In this document: piece after piece, positions 19,971 to 29,406 of the stretch
Position numbering within the stretch: position 1 is the first letter of the stretch
Layout: each line of letters begins with the position of its first letter
Made by a program: the position numbers and the translations under genes
Assembly (NCBI GenBank): GCA_002722055.1
Contig: PBKD01000014.1
Span: forward strand, 204,533-268,532
DNA from: Rhodospirillaceae bacterium
Lineage (GTDB): Bacteria > Pseudomonadota > Alphaproteobacteria > SHVP01
Reading direction: 5' to 3'
DNA length: 64,000 bases
Notes under the pieces: model-generated
What the model was told of the DNA's origin: nothing
What the model saw: only the letters and a program-made list of their open reading frames with translations
Database searches by the model: none

Positions 19971-21560
19971 TTATAGGCCTAAAGAACCAGGGTTAACCAA
20001 ACCTTTTGGATCTAATATTTTTTTCAAACTCTTTAACAAATCCCATGAGGCCTGTTCTTTCCCTTCTTTATATTTGTAGGACCTTCCTATTTGAAAATGA
20101 ACAGCTCCAAATTCCATAAATAGATTAGACAAATCCTCCCTTAGATTCTCAACTGCTTTTCTGGCCGGAATATTTTCTTCAAAATTATTTAATTTGCTTA
20201 TATAATCATCACCTAGGTATCTCTCATGAAAAAGATACCTTGAATCTTCCCAAAAGAATACTGGCTCCATTAAAAAACCTTGATTTGAAATAGTAGCCAA
20301 AAGATAGCCCCATTCAATCTTGTGTTTTTCTAACAAATCTGACTTTTGAGCAAAATAATCATGAACCAAATACATTAAATCTTTCGCTCGCGAATGAGGT
20401 ACAATGGCGTGAATAGGAACCCATCTCTCTCCATTTGGTCCCAACATACTATTCGGTGGAGCAAATGGGTTTGCTCTCATAATCTTTGGCAAGCTTGGCT
20501 CAATCTCCTTAGCATTATTTAAATTTGCTATGCGCCTTATTTTACCTATCTTTTCAGAGGAAAACTCTTTGCTTTCACTATCAACAACAACATGCATAGA
20601 ATATGGAACACCCTTAAACATGGATCTACCTGCTATAGCAACTTTTGCTGCATCTTTTAGCCCTGATATAACTGAATTACCTGATTTTGCTACATTCGCA
20701 AGACTTTTAAAATCTTTTAAAATACCCTCTCTTTTAAGTCGTTGACCCTGAAGATAGGGATCAAAACCAAAACATTCCGCAGCTAACCCTTCCCTAGAAA
20801 TTTCAGACATAGAATTTGCAATTTCATCATAATTTTCAAATGAGAAAGATAAGAAATCAGTTATTTTTGGGTAATTAACAAGTTTCATAACTATTTTTGT
20901 CTTAAAACCTAATGATCCAGTATCTGATAGAAATAACCCAGTCAAGTCAGGACCGTATGACCTAAAAAAAGGGGATGGGTTGTAGTTTGTTGACCAAGAG
21001 CCAGTCCTCAAAATAGATCCATCAGCAAGAACAACTTCTAAACCAAGACATTGATCAGCTGCTGAACCATAGTGCCCTGATCCAAAAAATATACTATTCT
21101 GTGACATTGCACCACCTACTGTTGAATATAGACCGGAAAGTGCACCAAAATAAGGAGTTCTTAAATTATTATTTTTTAATTCTTTATATAATTTTTCCCA
21201 AGTGCATCCAGCTTCAACAACTACAAACATATCATCTTTATTTATTTCAATTATTTTATTTAAATTTTGAAGATCAAAAATTATAGAATTATGCTTTTTT
21301 GGCAAGTATGAGTCTGTATAGGACAGGCCTCCTCCGCGAGGAATAACAAAAAAGTTTTCTTTTGTAGACAATTCTATTGCCTTAGATAACTGTTCCGTAG
21401 TTTGGGGAATAACAACAAGGGAGGCAAGTATAGACTCTTTAAAAACATCTGAGGAATAAAACCTTAGATCATTCTCTGACATAAGAACATTTGGCGCCCC
21501 AACTATCTGTTTTAAATCTTCTACAAATTCAGTAAAATCTTGTTTCAGTGCTTCAGTCAT
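19971..21560 (-). CDS. FAD-binding oxidoreductase (GlcD/vanillyl-alcohol-oxidase-like)
   Basis: VIPRGGGLSYTDSYLP...VVEAGCTWEKLYKEL...TVGGAMSQNSIFFGSGHYGSAADQCLGLEVVLADG...GPDLTGLFLSDTGSLGFKT. Confidence 0.92.
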   Translation of the reverse strand: MTEALKQDFTEFVEDLKQIVGAPNVLMSENDLRFYSSDVFKESILASLVVIPQTTEQLSKAIELSTKENFFVIPRGGGLSYTDSYLPKKHNSIIFDLQNLNKIIEINKDDMFVVVEAGCTWEKLYKELKNNNLRTPYFGALSGLYSTVGGAMSQNSIFFGSGHYGSAADQCLGLEVVLADGSILRTGSWSTNYNPSPFFRSYGPDLTGLFLSDTGSLGFKTKIVMKLVNYPKITDFLSFSFENYDEIANSMSEISREGLAAECFGFDPYLQGQRLKREGILKDFKSLANVAKSGNSVISGLKDAAKVAIAGRSMFKGVPYSMHVVVDSESKEFSSEKIGKIRRIANLNNAKEIEPSLPKIMRANPFAPPNSMLGPNGERWVPIHAIVPHSRAKDLMYLVHDYFAQKSDLLEKHKIEWGYLLATISNQGFLMEPVFFWEDSRYLFHERYLGDDYISKLNNFEENIPARKAVENLREDLSNLFMEFGAVHFQIGRSYKYKEGKEQASWDLLKSLKKILDPKGLVNPGSLGL

Positions 21561-21585
21561 ATTAGTTATTTTTTCCTATAATTAT

Positions 21586-23145
21586 TCAAATTTTACCTGA
21601 AATAGCCATACTTCTTAATTCTGTTTTAAGAATTTTTCCACCAGCATTTCTTGGCAAATATTCTAAATAAGAATATTTCTTTGGCAATTTATATTTTGCT
21701 AATTTTTCTCCACAAAAGCTTTTTAGATCTTCATCAGAAATATTTTTATTGTTATTTGTTACCAAAATAGCGAATACAGCTTCACCCCAATAATCATCTT
21801 CTATTCCTATAACCGCACATTCTTTTATGTCAGGATGAGCTGCTAAAACTTCTTCTATCTCTCTGGGAAAAACATTTAAGCCACCAGATATAATCATATC
21901 CTTTTTTCTATCTACAATATATAAATAACCCTCTTCATCAAACTTACCTAGATCACCAACTGTGCACCATCCATTTTTATCTATAGACTCACTTGTAGCC
22001 TGATCATTTTTCCAATAGCCATTAAATAAAATCGGACTCCTTACATAAATTTCCCCTACATTTCCATTTGCAACTTCAGCACCATCATCATTTCTCAGTG
22101 AAACCTCTACTGTAGGATAAGCTAACCCAACACATCTCTCTTTTCTTAATTGATCTTGTGGCCTTAAATTAGTTACAAAACCACCTTCTGTTGATCCATA
22201 TGTTTCATGTAGCAAACCCTCACCAAAATAATTTACTATTTTTTCCTTCGTTGCTTGCGGAAGAGGAGCAGCGTTTGAAATTATCGTACGAAGTGAAGAA
22301 GGTTTATGCTTCTGTAAAAGTTTCTCCTCAAGAGAAAAAATTTGATGAAAATGGGTAGGAACAAAAAAAGTATTGGAAAGATTCAATGATTCTAATTTTT
22401 TTAAAACTAACTCGGGATCAAATTTAGGAAGTATCTCACATGTGCCACCAAAAAAAATAGGCGCGAGAGCAAAGGCAAACCCTGCCCCGTGAAAAAGCGG
22501 AGCTAATGCTAAAGCTCTATCATCAGGCGAATAACAACCAAACTCAACACCCATTGTATAGAAAGCCATTACCCTTGATCTATGAGACAGAAGACACCCT
22601 TTTGGTTTTCCAGTGGTTCCAGATGTATATGGTATGCTAAAAACATCCCACTCCTCCAGAGATGTATTTGGAAGCGTATTTTTAGCATTCGAAATCAAAT
22701 TTTCATAACTTTTACCAATAACTATAATCTTTTTTACTGTTTCAAGATTTGCTGCCCTTGCTATGTCTTCAAGATCTTCATGACAGAATAAAACTTTAGA
22801 ATTAGAGTCATTGCAAATATGTTCGACCTCAGGAACAGTCACTGAAGGAGGAATCATTGCAGTAGCAATACCTGCATCTGCAAGACCAACAACAATCTCA
22901 ATAAATTCAATACAATTACTTGAAAAAATAGCCACATGATCTCCTTTTCGAAGACCTAATCCATCAATGCCAGCCACCGCAACTCTGTTGAACCTTTTCA
23001 CAAGATCTCTGTAAGATATTTTTTTTTCATCTATTGAAAGTGAAATTTTATCAGGCGTTCTTCTAGCTGAAGTTCTTATACCTGAAGAAATTTTAGTATT
23101 CCTATATGAGCCTGGCCTAATCGTATCGATATTTAAATCAATCAT
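21586..23145 (-). CDS. AMP-dependent acyl-CoA synthetase/ligase
   Basis: IPYTSGTTGKPKGCLLSH...YGSTEGGFVTNL...WCTVGDLGKFDEEGYLYIVDRKKDMIISGGLNVFPREIEEVL...PRNAGGKILKTELR. Confidence 0.95.
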   Translation of the reverse strand: MIDLNIDTIRPGSYRNTKISSGIRTSARRTPDKISLSIDEKKISYRDLVKRFNRVAVAGIDGLGLRKGDHVAIFSSNCIEFIEIVVGLADAGIATAMIPPSVTVPEVEHICNDSNSKVLFCHEDLEDIARAANLETVKKIIVIGKSYENLISNAKNTLPNTSLEEWDVFSIPYTSGTTGKPKGCLLSHRSRVMAFYTMGVEFGCYSPDDRALALAPLFHGAGFAFALAPIFFGGTCEILPKFDPELVLKKLESLNLSNTFFVPTHFHQIFSLEEKLLQKHKPSSLRTIISNAAPLPQATKEKIVNYFGEGLLHETYGSTEGGFVTNLRPQDQLRKERCVGLAYPTVEVSLRNDDGAEVANGNVGEIYVRSPILFNGYWKNDQATSESIDKNGWCTVGDLGKFDEEGYLYIVDRKKDMIISGGLNVFPREIEEVLAAHPDIKECAVIGIEDDYWGEAVFAILVTNNNKNISDEDLKSFCGEKLAKYKLPKKYSYLEYLPRNAGGKILKTELRSMAISGKI

Positions 23146-23754
23146 TTATTTTTTATTCCAAATATCAATTATCTCTCTAACATTCAAAACTTTTGCGAAG
23201 AAATACTCCATAGCCATTAATGCAACCTTCATTCTAGCATCATCAACTTCTGCAATAGCATCTTTAGCCAAAAATACTCTAAAATCTCGCTGACATGCAT
23301 CTCTAACAGTTGTTTCTACACACATGTTTGCTGTTACTCCACAAACAAATATATTTTCAATTGACATAGAATTTAAATATGACTCAAGTTGAGTTGAAAT
23401 AAATGCACTTGGACGATTCTTTTCAATAATTATATCGCTCTTCATAGGATAAAGTGTTTCAAAATTATCTGCATCCCAGGTGCCTTTAACACATAATTTA
23501 ATATCTCTAAGCTCAGGTGAGATTTCATCCACTAACCAACCCCCGTCCTTAAAGTCAGGATGGTAGACATATTGAGTAAATATTATTGGAATTTTAAAAG
23601 ATCTTGCTTTTTCAACCAGTTCCTCTGTACCTGGAATTGCATCTCTAAGTTTCTTACAGTCAAAACCTAATTTTGACATAGTGCCATCTGGGTGCAAAAA
23701 ACTATTTTGCATATCAATGACAAGTAATACTGAATTTTTATTATTTATAATCAT
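23146..23754 (-). CDS. isochorismatase-family cysteine hydrolase
   Basis: VLLVIDMQNSFL...IIEKNRPSAFISTQLESYL...VCGVTANMCVETTVRDACQRDF; D-K-C triad present. Confidence 0.93.
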   Translation of the reverse strand: MIINNKNSVLLVIDMQNSFLHPDGTMSKLGFDCKKLRDAIPGTEELVEKARSFKIPIIFTQYVYHPDFKDGGWLVDEISPELRDIKLCVKGTWDADNFETLYPMKSDIIIEKNRPSAFISTQLESYLNSMSIENIFVCGVTANMCVETTVRDACQRDFRVFLAKDAIAEVDDARMKVALMAMEYFFAKVLNVREIIDIWNKK

Positions 23755-23761
23755 CAGGCTA

Positions 23762-24379
23762 TCAACTATTTTTCTTTAACCAAGTTTCAGTGACATTTTT
23801 GACTGTTACTATTTTAGCAAACATGTGCTCTAATGCTTTTAGAGATATCTCATGCCGAAAATCATCAACTTCAGCAACAGCATCACGAACTACATACGTA
23901 CCAAAATCACGCTGCGCAGCGTCTCTAGCTGTGGTTTCTACACAAATATTCGTTGTTACACCACAAATTACTAAGTTATTGATTCTTTGAGATCTAAGGT
24001 ATGCCTCTAGTCTTGTAGAGTAAAATGAACTTGGTCTATTTTTTTCAATTATTATTTCTCCATTTTCAGGTTTTAATTCATCAATAATCATTGCGTCATT
24101 GCTACCTCTTGCGCAAAGTTCAACTTCTTTTATTCCTGGAAAAATTTCTTCAACTTGGATACCGCCATCTCTAAAATCTTCCTCATATAGATATTGAGTA
24201 AAAATAATTGGTATTTCTTTTTTCCTCGCAACCTTAACAAGCTCAACACATCCTGGTATTGAACTGTTTAAAAGCTTACTATCAAAACCTAGTTTAGCCA
24301 TACCTCCCTTTTCTGACAAAAAACCATTTTGCATATCCACAACTAAAAGCGCTGTATCTGATAGGATATTTTTAATCAT
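23762..24379 (-). CDS. isochorismatase-family cysteine hydrolase (tandem paralog)
   Basis: LLVVDMQNGFLSEKGGMAKLGFD...IIEKNRPSSFYSTRLEAYL...ICGVTTNICVETTARDAAQRDF. Confidence 0.93.
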   Translation of the reverse strand: MIKNILSDTALLVVDMQNGFLSEKGGMAKLGFDSKLLNSSIPGCVELVKVARKKEIPIIFTQYLYEEDFRDGGIQVEEIFPGIKEVELCARGSNDAMIIDELKPENGEIIIEKNRPSSFYSTRLEAYLRSQRINNLVICGVTTNICVETTARDAAQRDFGTYVVRDAVAEVDDFRHEISLKALEHMFAKIVTVKNVTETWLKKNS

Positions 24380-24385
24380 TTTATT

Positions 24386-25285
24386 TTAATTCCTATTTTT
24401 TTTCTTTCTAAGGGATTTCATTTTTGTTTTCTCATCTAATTTAAATATACGAATAGCATTATCCCTCATTATTTTTTTTAGTGGGCCTGGTCTAAAATTT
24501 AGAGTATTTACTTCTCTAACCGCTCTTACTGGATCTATTACAGGCCAATCTGTGCCAAAAAGAAACTTATCTTGTCCATAAGTATTTGCATAATGAACAA
24601 TTTCTTTTGGCCAATGCTTAGGAGCATATGCATCACCACCAATATAAATATTTTCATGCTTCCAGGCCATAGATATCATTTCTTGAGTCCAAGGGACACC
24701 TAAATGTATTCCTAAGATTCTTAATTCTGGATATAAAATTGATACCCTATCTAGTGTTATAGGTTTGCCGACACTTGGAAGCCTTCTATCTCTTTGGTAA
24801 ACCAAATTATGGCCTAGCTGCATCATAATAGGTATATCTAGTTCAATGCATTTTGAATATATTGGAAATACGTATTGGTGGTCAGGAGGAAGATCAAACC
24901 AATGAGGATAATAATGAGCCCCAACAAAACCTAATTCGTTAACAGCAAACTCAAGATCTCTCAACTGTTGCATTCCTATAGTAGGGTCAATTCCAGCGAG
25001 ACCAGAAAATCTATCTGGGTATTTTTTACATATTGAGGCAACTCTTTGGTAGCTTATATTGAATGACCCTTTAACATTCATATCACCACATCTAACAGCT
25101 ATTAATAAAGAATGTTCAATACCTGCAGCATCCATCATTTTTAAATATTTTGGGATAGAAATCCCTTTTCTCATCTCAGGAGTCATTCTCACTTGTTTTT
25201 TGAAGTGCTCATCAATACCAGTTTGACCATTCTTCACCTCAATCGGTGTATAAAGATTACATACTATGTCAATGAAACCACTCAT
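24386..25285 (-). CDS. amidohydrolase_2 family protein (ACMSD/decarboxylase-like)
   Basis: DRFSGLAGIDPTIGMQQL...LGIHLGVPWTQEMISMAWKHENIYIGGDAYAPKHWP...KFLFGTDWPVIDPVRAVREV. Confidence 0.9.
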   Translation of the reverse strand: MSGFIDIVCNLYTPIEVKNGQTGIDEHFKKQVRMTPEMRKGISIPKYLKMMDAAGIEHSLLIAVRCGDMNVKGSFNISYQRVASICKKYPDRFSGLAGIDPTIGMQQLRDLEFAVNELGFVGAHYYPHWFDLPPDHQYVFPIYSKCIELDIPIMMQLGHNLVYQRDRRLPSVGKPITLDRVSILYPELRILGIHLGVPWTQEMISMAWKHENIYIGGDAYAPKHWPKEIVHYANTYGQDKFLFGTDWPVIDPVRAVREVNTLNFRPGPLKKIMRDNAIRIFKLDEKTKMKSLRKKKNRN

Positions 25286-25418
25286 AAATTAAGCTCCTAT
25301 GAAAAAAATACAATTTATAGTTAAAAAATCAATAATCTAATGGATTAATTATATAACAATAATTAAACTTATACTAAATTTTTTTATATCTTTTAACAAT
25401 TAACTTCTGACTAAAATT

Positions 25419-26834
25419 ATGTATGACCTGAGATCATTTCTAGAAGAAGAAAAAGATAATATTTTTAATATATCTGTTCCTATAAATCTAAATCAGGAAA
25501 TTACAGCGATTCAGCAGGAATTGGACAGTAAGGGCGATTTTCCAATTATTTATGTAGAAAAACCAAAATTTGAAGATGGTAATATAAGTAAAATTCCCAT
25601 TGTTTGTAATTTAACAGCAAGTAGAGATGTCACTTCCAGAGCGCTTGGAATTGAAAACCACAAAAATTTTGCAAAGATTTATTCAAATTTAACTAATGAG
25701 CCAATTGAGCCGATAATTATTTCCAGGGAGTCAGCGCCTGTACAAGAAAAAATAATACATAACAACGACGTAAATTTACTTGAATTGCCAGTTCTTACTC
25801 AGCATCAACTTGACCCTGGCCCTTATTTAACATCTGCTCACGCAACAACTTATGACCCAGATACAAACGTAGATAATACATCTATTCAACGATGCTGGGT
25901 AAAGAAAAAAAATAAGATGTCTTATTACCCTTATCCAGCATCTCATAATATGAGAAATTTAAAAAAATTTTGGAATAAGGGGGAAGCTTGTCCAGTGGCC
26001 TTTTGGATTGGTCACCACCCAAAAGTTTTAATGGGGACACAGGCAAAATTATCGTACCCCGAAAGTCATTGGTCTGCTTGTGGAGGTCTTTTAGGTGAAT
26101 CTTTAAGACTTGTACCATCAATTACACATGGAGAGAAAGTATTAGTTCCAGCTGATGCAGAAATTGTTATAGAAGGATATGCCCCTGTAAACAAGCTTGA
26201 GGCTGATGGTCCTTTTGGAGAGTATACTGGTTACATGGGGCCCCAGGTTCCCTCTCCAATTTGTGAAGTTACATGTATTACGATGAGAAATAATCCAATA
26301 TATCATGACTATGGATCAGGACACGCTGATATGCTTGTGCCAGATAATATGGTTATGGAAGGTAAAATTTACAGTATTGTTAAACCAATAGCGCCTTCAG
26401 TGCAAAGGGTGCACGTTCCTGTTTCAGGCAGAAGATTTCATGCATACGTTCAATGTAAAAGCCCTAAAATCGGAGAAGTAAGAGATGCGCTAATGGCAAC
26501 TTTGTCATACAGAAGAACAAAAGCTATAATTTTTGTAGATGATGATATAGATATTTTCTCAGATAGTGAAATTATGTTTGCTCTTGCGACTAGAGTTCAG
26601 TGGGATAGAGACACAATTTCTGTTAATGGGCTTCAAGGATCTTTAATGGACCCTTCAATTGTTAGAGGAGCAAAAACTGTCCAAAAAATAGGTATTGATG
26701 CAACCCTTGCTCCATCTGAAATCCCAGATACACCTGCCCCAATACCACCTAAAAATAGCGTGGAACAAACTGCCCTTGAAAATGCCAGATTAGTTCTTTC
26801 AAATATAAATAAGGATAATTGGCCTAAAATATAA
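25419..26834 (+). CDS. UbiD-family (prFMN-dependent) decarboxylase
   Basis: FPIIYVEKPKF...PVAFWIGHHPKVLMGTQAKLSYPESHW...VPADAEIVIEGYAPVNKLEADGPFGEYTGYMGPQVPSPICEVTCITMRNNPIYHD; 471 aa. Confidence 0.94.
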   Translation: MYDLRSFLEEEKDNIFNISVPINLNQEITAIQQELDSKGDFPIIYVEKPKFEDGNISKIPIVCNLTASRDVTSRALGIENHKNFAKIYSNLTNEPIEPIIISRESAPVQEKIIHNNDVNLLELPVLTQHQLDPGPYLTSAHATTYDPDTNVDNTSIQRCWVKKKNKMSYYPYPASHNMRNLKKFWNKGEACPVAFWIGHHPKVLMGTQAKLSYPESHWSACGGLLGESLRLVPSITHGEKVLVPADAEIVIEGYAPVNKLEADGPFGEYTGYMGPQVPSPICEVTCITMRNNPIYHDYGSGHADMLVPDNMVMEGKIYSIVKPIAPSVQRVHVPVSGRRFHAYVQCKSPKIGEVRDALMATLSYRRTKAIIFVDDDIDIFSDSEIMFALATRVQWDRDTISVNGLQGSLMDPSIVRGAKTVQKIGIDATLAPSEIPDTPAPIPPKNSVEQTALENARLVLSNINKDNWPKI

Positions 26835-27034
26835 TGACTAATAAAATTAATTTACAAAATCAAAATATATCTGGGGAAAAAAAGGGAAATATTTCTTGGG
26901 TTCAGTGTAGTTTTTGTGAATCATGGTTTCATTCAACTAAAGAGTTAATTGAAATGAAAACAGTTGATCTTCATTGCCCAAATTGCCATGCAGAATTTAA
27001 ACCTGATAAATCGAAAAAAATAATTATTGCTTAA
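26834..27034 (+). CDS. small zinc-ribbon protein next to UbiD
   Basis: 66 aa; VQCSFCESWF...DLHCPNCHAEF; start overlaps UbiD stop. Confidence 0.85.
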   Translation: MTNKINLQNQNISGEKKGNISWVQCSFCESWFHSTKELIEMKTVDLHCPNCHAEFKPDKSKKIIIA

Positions 27035-27045
27035 ATTTTGAAAAA

Positions 27046-27858
27046 TTGAAAAAAATGGAAACTAAAATTCTTATAATAGTCCCTTTCCCCATGACAGAGA
27101 GTCAATTATTAAACAGGAAAGAACAATCAACTAAAGTAAAATTAAATAAAAATATAGAACTTTATTATCAACCTGTGAAGGCAGCTCCTAGAACTTTTGT
27201 AAGTCAGGAAGATTATTTAATTGCTGATGTAGGTATTCTTGAAGCTGGATTAAAAGCCCAAGAAGAAGGGTACCATGCTATTTGTATTGATACTGTTAGT
27301 GACTCGGGTGTTGCCGCATTGAGATCAGTATTAGATATTCCTGTAATTGGACCAGGAAGAACCATGTTTTTAACTGCTTTAATGCTAGGGGAGAAATTTA
27401 GTATTATTACAATGTGGAAAGAATGGTTTGGACTATATTATAAAACACTTACAGACCTAAATATGCATAAAAAGTGCGCATCAATAAGATCTATAGATGT
27501 TGTTCCAGATAACAGAGAGCTTCTAAAAGGAAAGGAAAGTGATATTCTACCATTACTTATAGATGCTTCTAAAAAGTGTATTAATGAAGATGGGGCTGAT
27601 GTTATATGTTTGGGATCAACAACAATGCACCAAGCACACGCAAAACTTCAAAATGAATTAGATGTACCAGTAATTAATCCTGGCCCATTGTCATATAAAA
27701 CTGCAGAAACAATTCTATCACTCAAGCTAAACCATAGCAGAAAAACATACCCTAAACCTAAAGTTCCAAAACACAATATGATAATCAATATGATAAAAGC
27801 AGCAGAGCTTAATGAGAAAAATAAGCCCCTAGAAAAAATTGAAAAGGAAAATTTATGA
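27046..27858 (+). CDS. aspartate/glutamate (hydantoin) racemase superfamily protein
   Basis: IDTVSDSGVAALRSVLDIPVIGPGRTMFLTALMLGEKFSIIT...DVICLGSTTMHQAHAKLQNELDVPVINPGPLSYKTAE. Confidence 0.88.
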   Translation: MKKMETKILIIVPFPMTESQLLNRKEQSTKVKLNKNIELYYQPVKAAPRTFVSQEDYLIADVGILEAGLKAQEEGYHAICIDTVSDSGVAALRSVLDIPVIGPGRTMFLTALMLGEKFSIITMWKEWFGLYYKTLTDLNMHKKCASIRSIDVVPDNRELLKGKESDILPLLIDASKKCINEDGADVICLGSTTMHQAHAKLQNELDVPVINPGPLSYKTAETILSLKLNHSRKTYPKPKVPKHNMIINMIKAAELNEKNKPLEKIEKENL

Positions 27859-28622
27859 AAAAAGCACTTGTTATAGTTCCTTTTGCATTAGACGAAGAAG
27901 GGTTATCTAATAGAGAAAAACAAGTAGAAAAGGTATCCTTAAGTAATGACTTAAGTTTTGAATTCAAACCTGTAACAGCAGGTCCTTCTAGCTTTATGAG
28001 TTCTCATGATACAGCTTTGATGGAAATGTCAATTTTTGAGGCTGGTATAAGCGCAGAAGAAGATGGTTATAATGTAGTAATTATTGATACAATGAGCGAC
28101 TCAGGTATGGCACCACTGAGATCAGTTCTAAATATCCCGGTAGTCTCTCCCGGTCGAGCTTCAATGTTATTTGCTTTAATGCTCGGCAACAAATTTGGTA
28201 TTCTGGCTCAATGGGAAAAAGCTGTTCCAAGATATCAGAAAGTAGTAATAGAATATGGTCTCGATAATCACTGTGCCTCTATTAATCACTTTGATGAACC
28301 GCCTGATTTCTCAAATCTACTTACAGGTAAAGAGGAAAAGGTTTTCATAAAAATGAAATCTGCTTGCGAAAGAATGATTGATTTAGGTGCAGATGTAATA
28401 TGCCTGGGCTCAACAACAATGCATCAAGCAGGTGAGTTTTTGTCAAAAGAACTTACTGTGCCAGTAATAAACCCAGGCCCTTTATCCTATAAATTGGCAG
28501 AAACAATGCTAGATGTCGGCCTGAGCCATAGCAAAAAAGCCTTTCCAAAGCCCTTATCACCCAAAATAGGCATGATTAAAGCTATGTTACAGGCAGCAAA
28601 GAAATTTGAAGATAAAAAATAA
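27855..28622 (+). CDS. aspartate/glutamate (hydantoin) racemase superfamily protein, tandem paralog
   Basis: IDTMSDSGMAPLRSVLNIPVVSPGRASMLFALMLGNKFGILAQ...DVICLGSTTMHQAGEFLSKELTVPVINPGPLSYKLAE; ATGA overlap with previous gene. Confidence 0.88.
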   Translation: MKKALVIVPFALDEEGLSNREKQVEKVSLSNDLSFEFKPVTAGPSSFMSSHDTALMEMSIFEAGISAEEDGYNVVIIDTMSDSGMAPLRSVLNIPVVSPGRASMLFALMLGNKFGILAQWEKAVPRYQKVVIEYGLDNHCASINHFDEPPDFSNLLTGKEEKVFIKMKSACERMIDLGADVICLGSTTMHQAGEFLSKELTVPVINPGPLSYKLAETMLDVGLSHSKKAFPKPLSPKIGMIKAMLQAAKKFEDKK

Positions 28623-28684
28623 AAGGTTTTATAAATTAATAATTTTTGTTAATTTATCGGATATTTTACTAAAAGGAGGAACGA

Positions 28685-29401
28685 ATGACACAATTAATGC
28701 CTAAAGAAGAGTTCTGGAAAAAACTTCAAGAAGCCAGAACACCATCCCATTCCATGGGGCATCCTTTCAGTAACTCCTGGAAGAAAGCTGAATTAACTAA
28801 AGAAGATTTAGGTTTCTGGGCAATGCAACAGTATTACTATATAGAAGAAGTTCCTCAAATGTTTGCTTTACTTTTTGCCAGGCTTCCAGATCTTGATGCC
28901 AGACTTCACATGCTAGAAAATTTAATGGGGGAAGAAATTCCTGAGCGTCACCCAGAACTAATGTTAAATTTTGCTGAAGCATGCGGTTTTAATAGAGAAC
29001 TTGTAACAACTGGGTACAACAATGGAAGAATTCTTCCTTCTACAATTGCTATGAGATCCTGGACATATGAACTCGCAACTATAAGACCTTTGTCTGATGC
29101 TGCTGCGGGAATAATGGTTGCCTTGGAAGGACAAACACCGACAATATACCCTCATTATATCGAGGCTGGCAAAAAAATGGGCTTTTCTAATGAAGATTTA
29201 AAATTCTTTAGCGTTCACGTTGAGGCAGATGAAGGCCATGAGGAACATGGTCTAGAAATTTGTTCCAGATATGCAACTACTTATGAATTACAACTTCAAG
29301 CTATAGCTACAGTTGGCACTTCAGCAAGGATGAGATATAGAATGCTTGACGGCATTTGGGATGCAACCGTTGGTAAAAATCAAGTAAAAGCGGCCGAGTA
29401 A
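28685..29401 (+). CDS. TenA/PqqC-like (heme-oxygenase-fold) putative diiron oxidase
   Basis: FWKKLQEARTPSHSMGHPFSNSW...QQYYYIEEVPQMFALLFARLPDLDARLHMLENLMGEE...ERHPELMLNFAEACGF...VHVEADEGHEEHGLEI; strong SD AAGGAGG. Confidence 0.88.
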   Translation: MTQLMPKEEFWKKLQEARTPSHSMGHPFSNSWKKAELTKEDLGFWAMQQYYYIEEVPQMFALLFARLPDLDARLHMLENLMGEEIPERHPELMLNFAEACGFNRELVTTGYNNGRILPSTIAMRSWTYELATIRPLSDAAAGIMVALEGQTPTIYPHYIEAGKKMGFSNEDLKFFSVHVEADEGHEEHGLEICSRYATTYELQLQAIATVGTSARMRYRMLDGIWDATVGKNQVKAAE

Positions 29402-29406
29402 AATTT

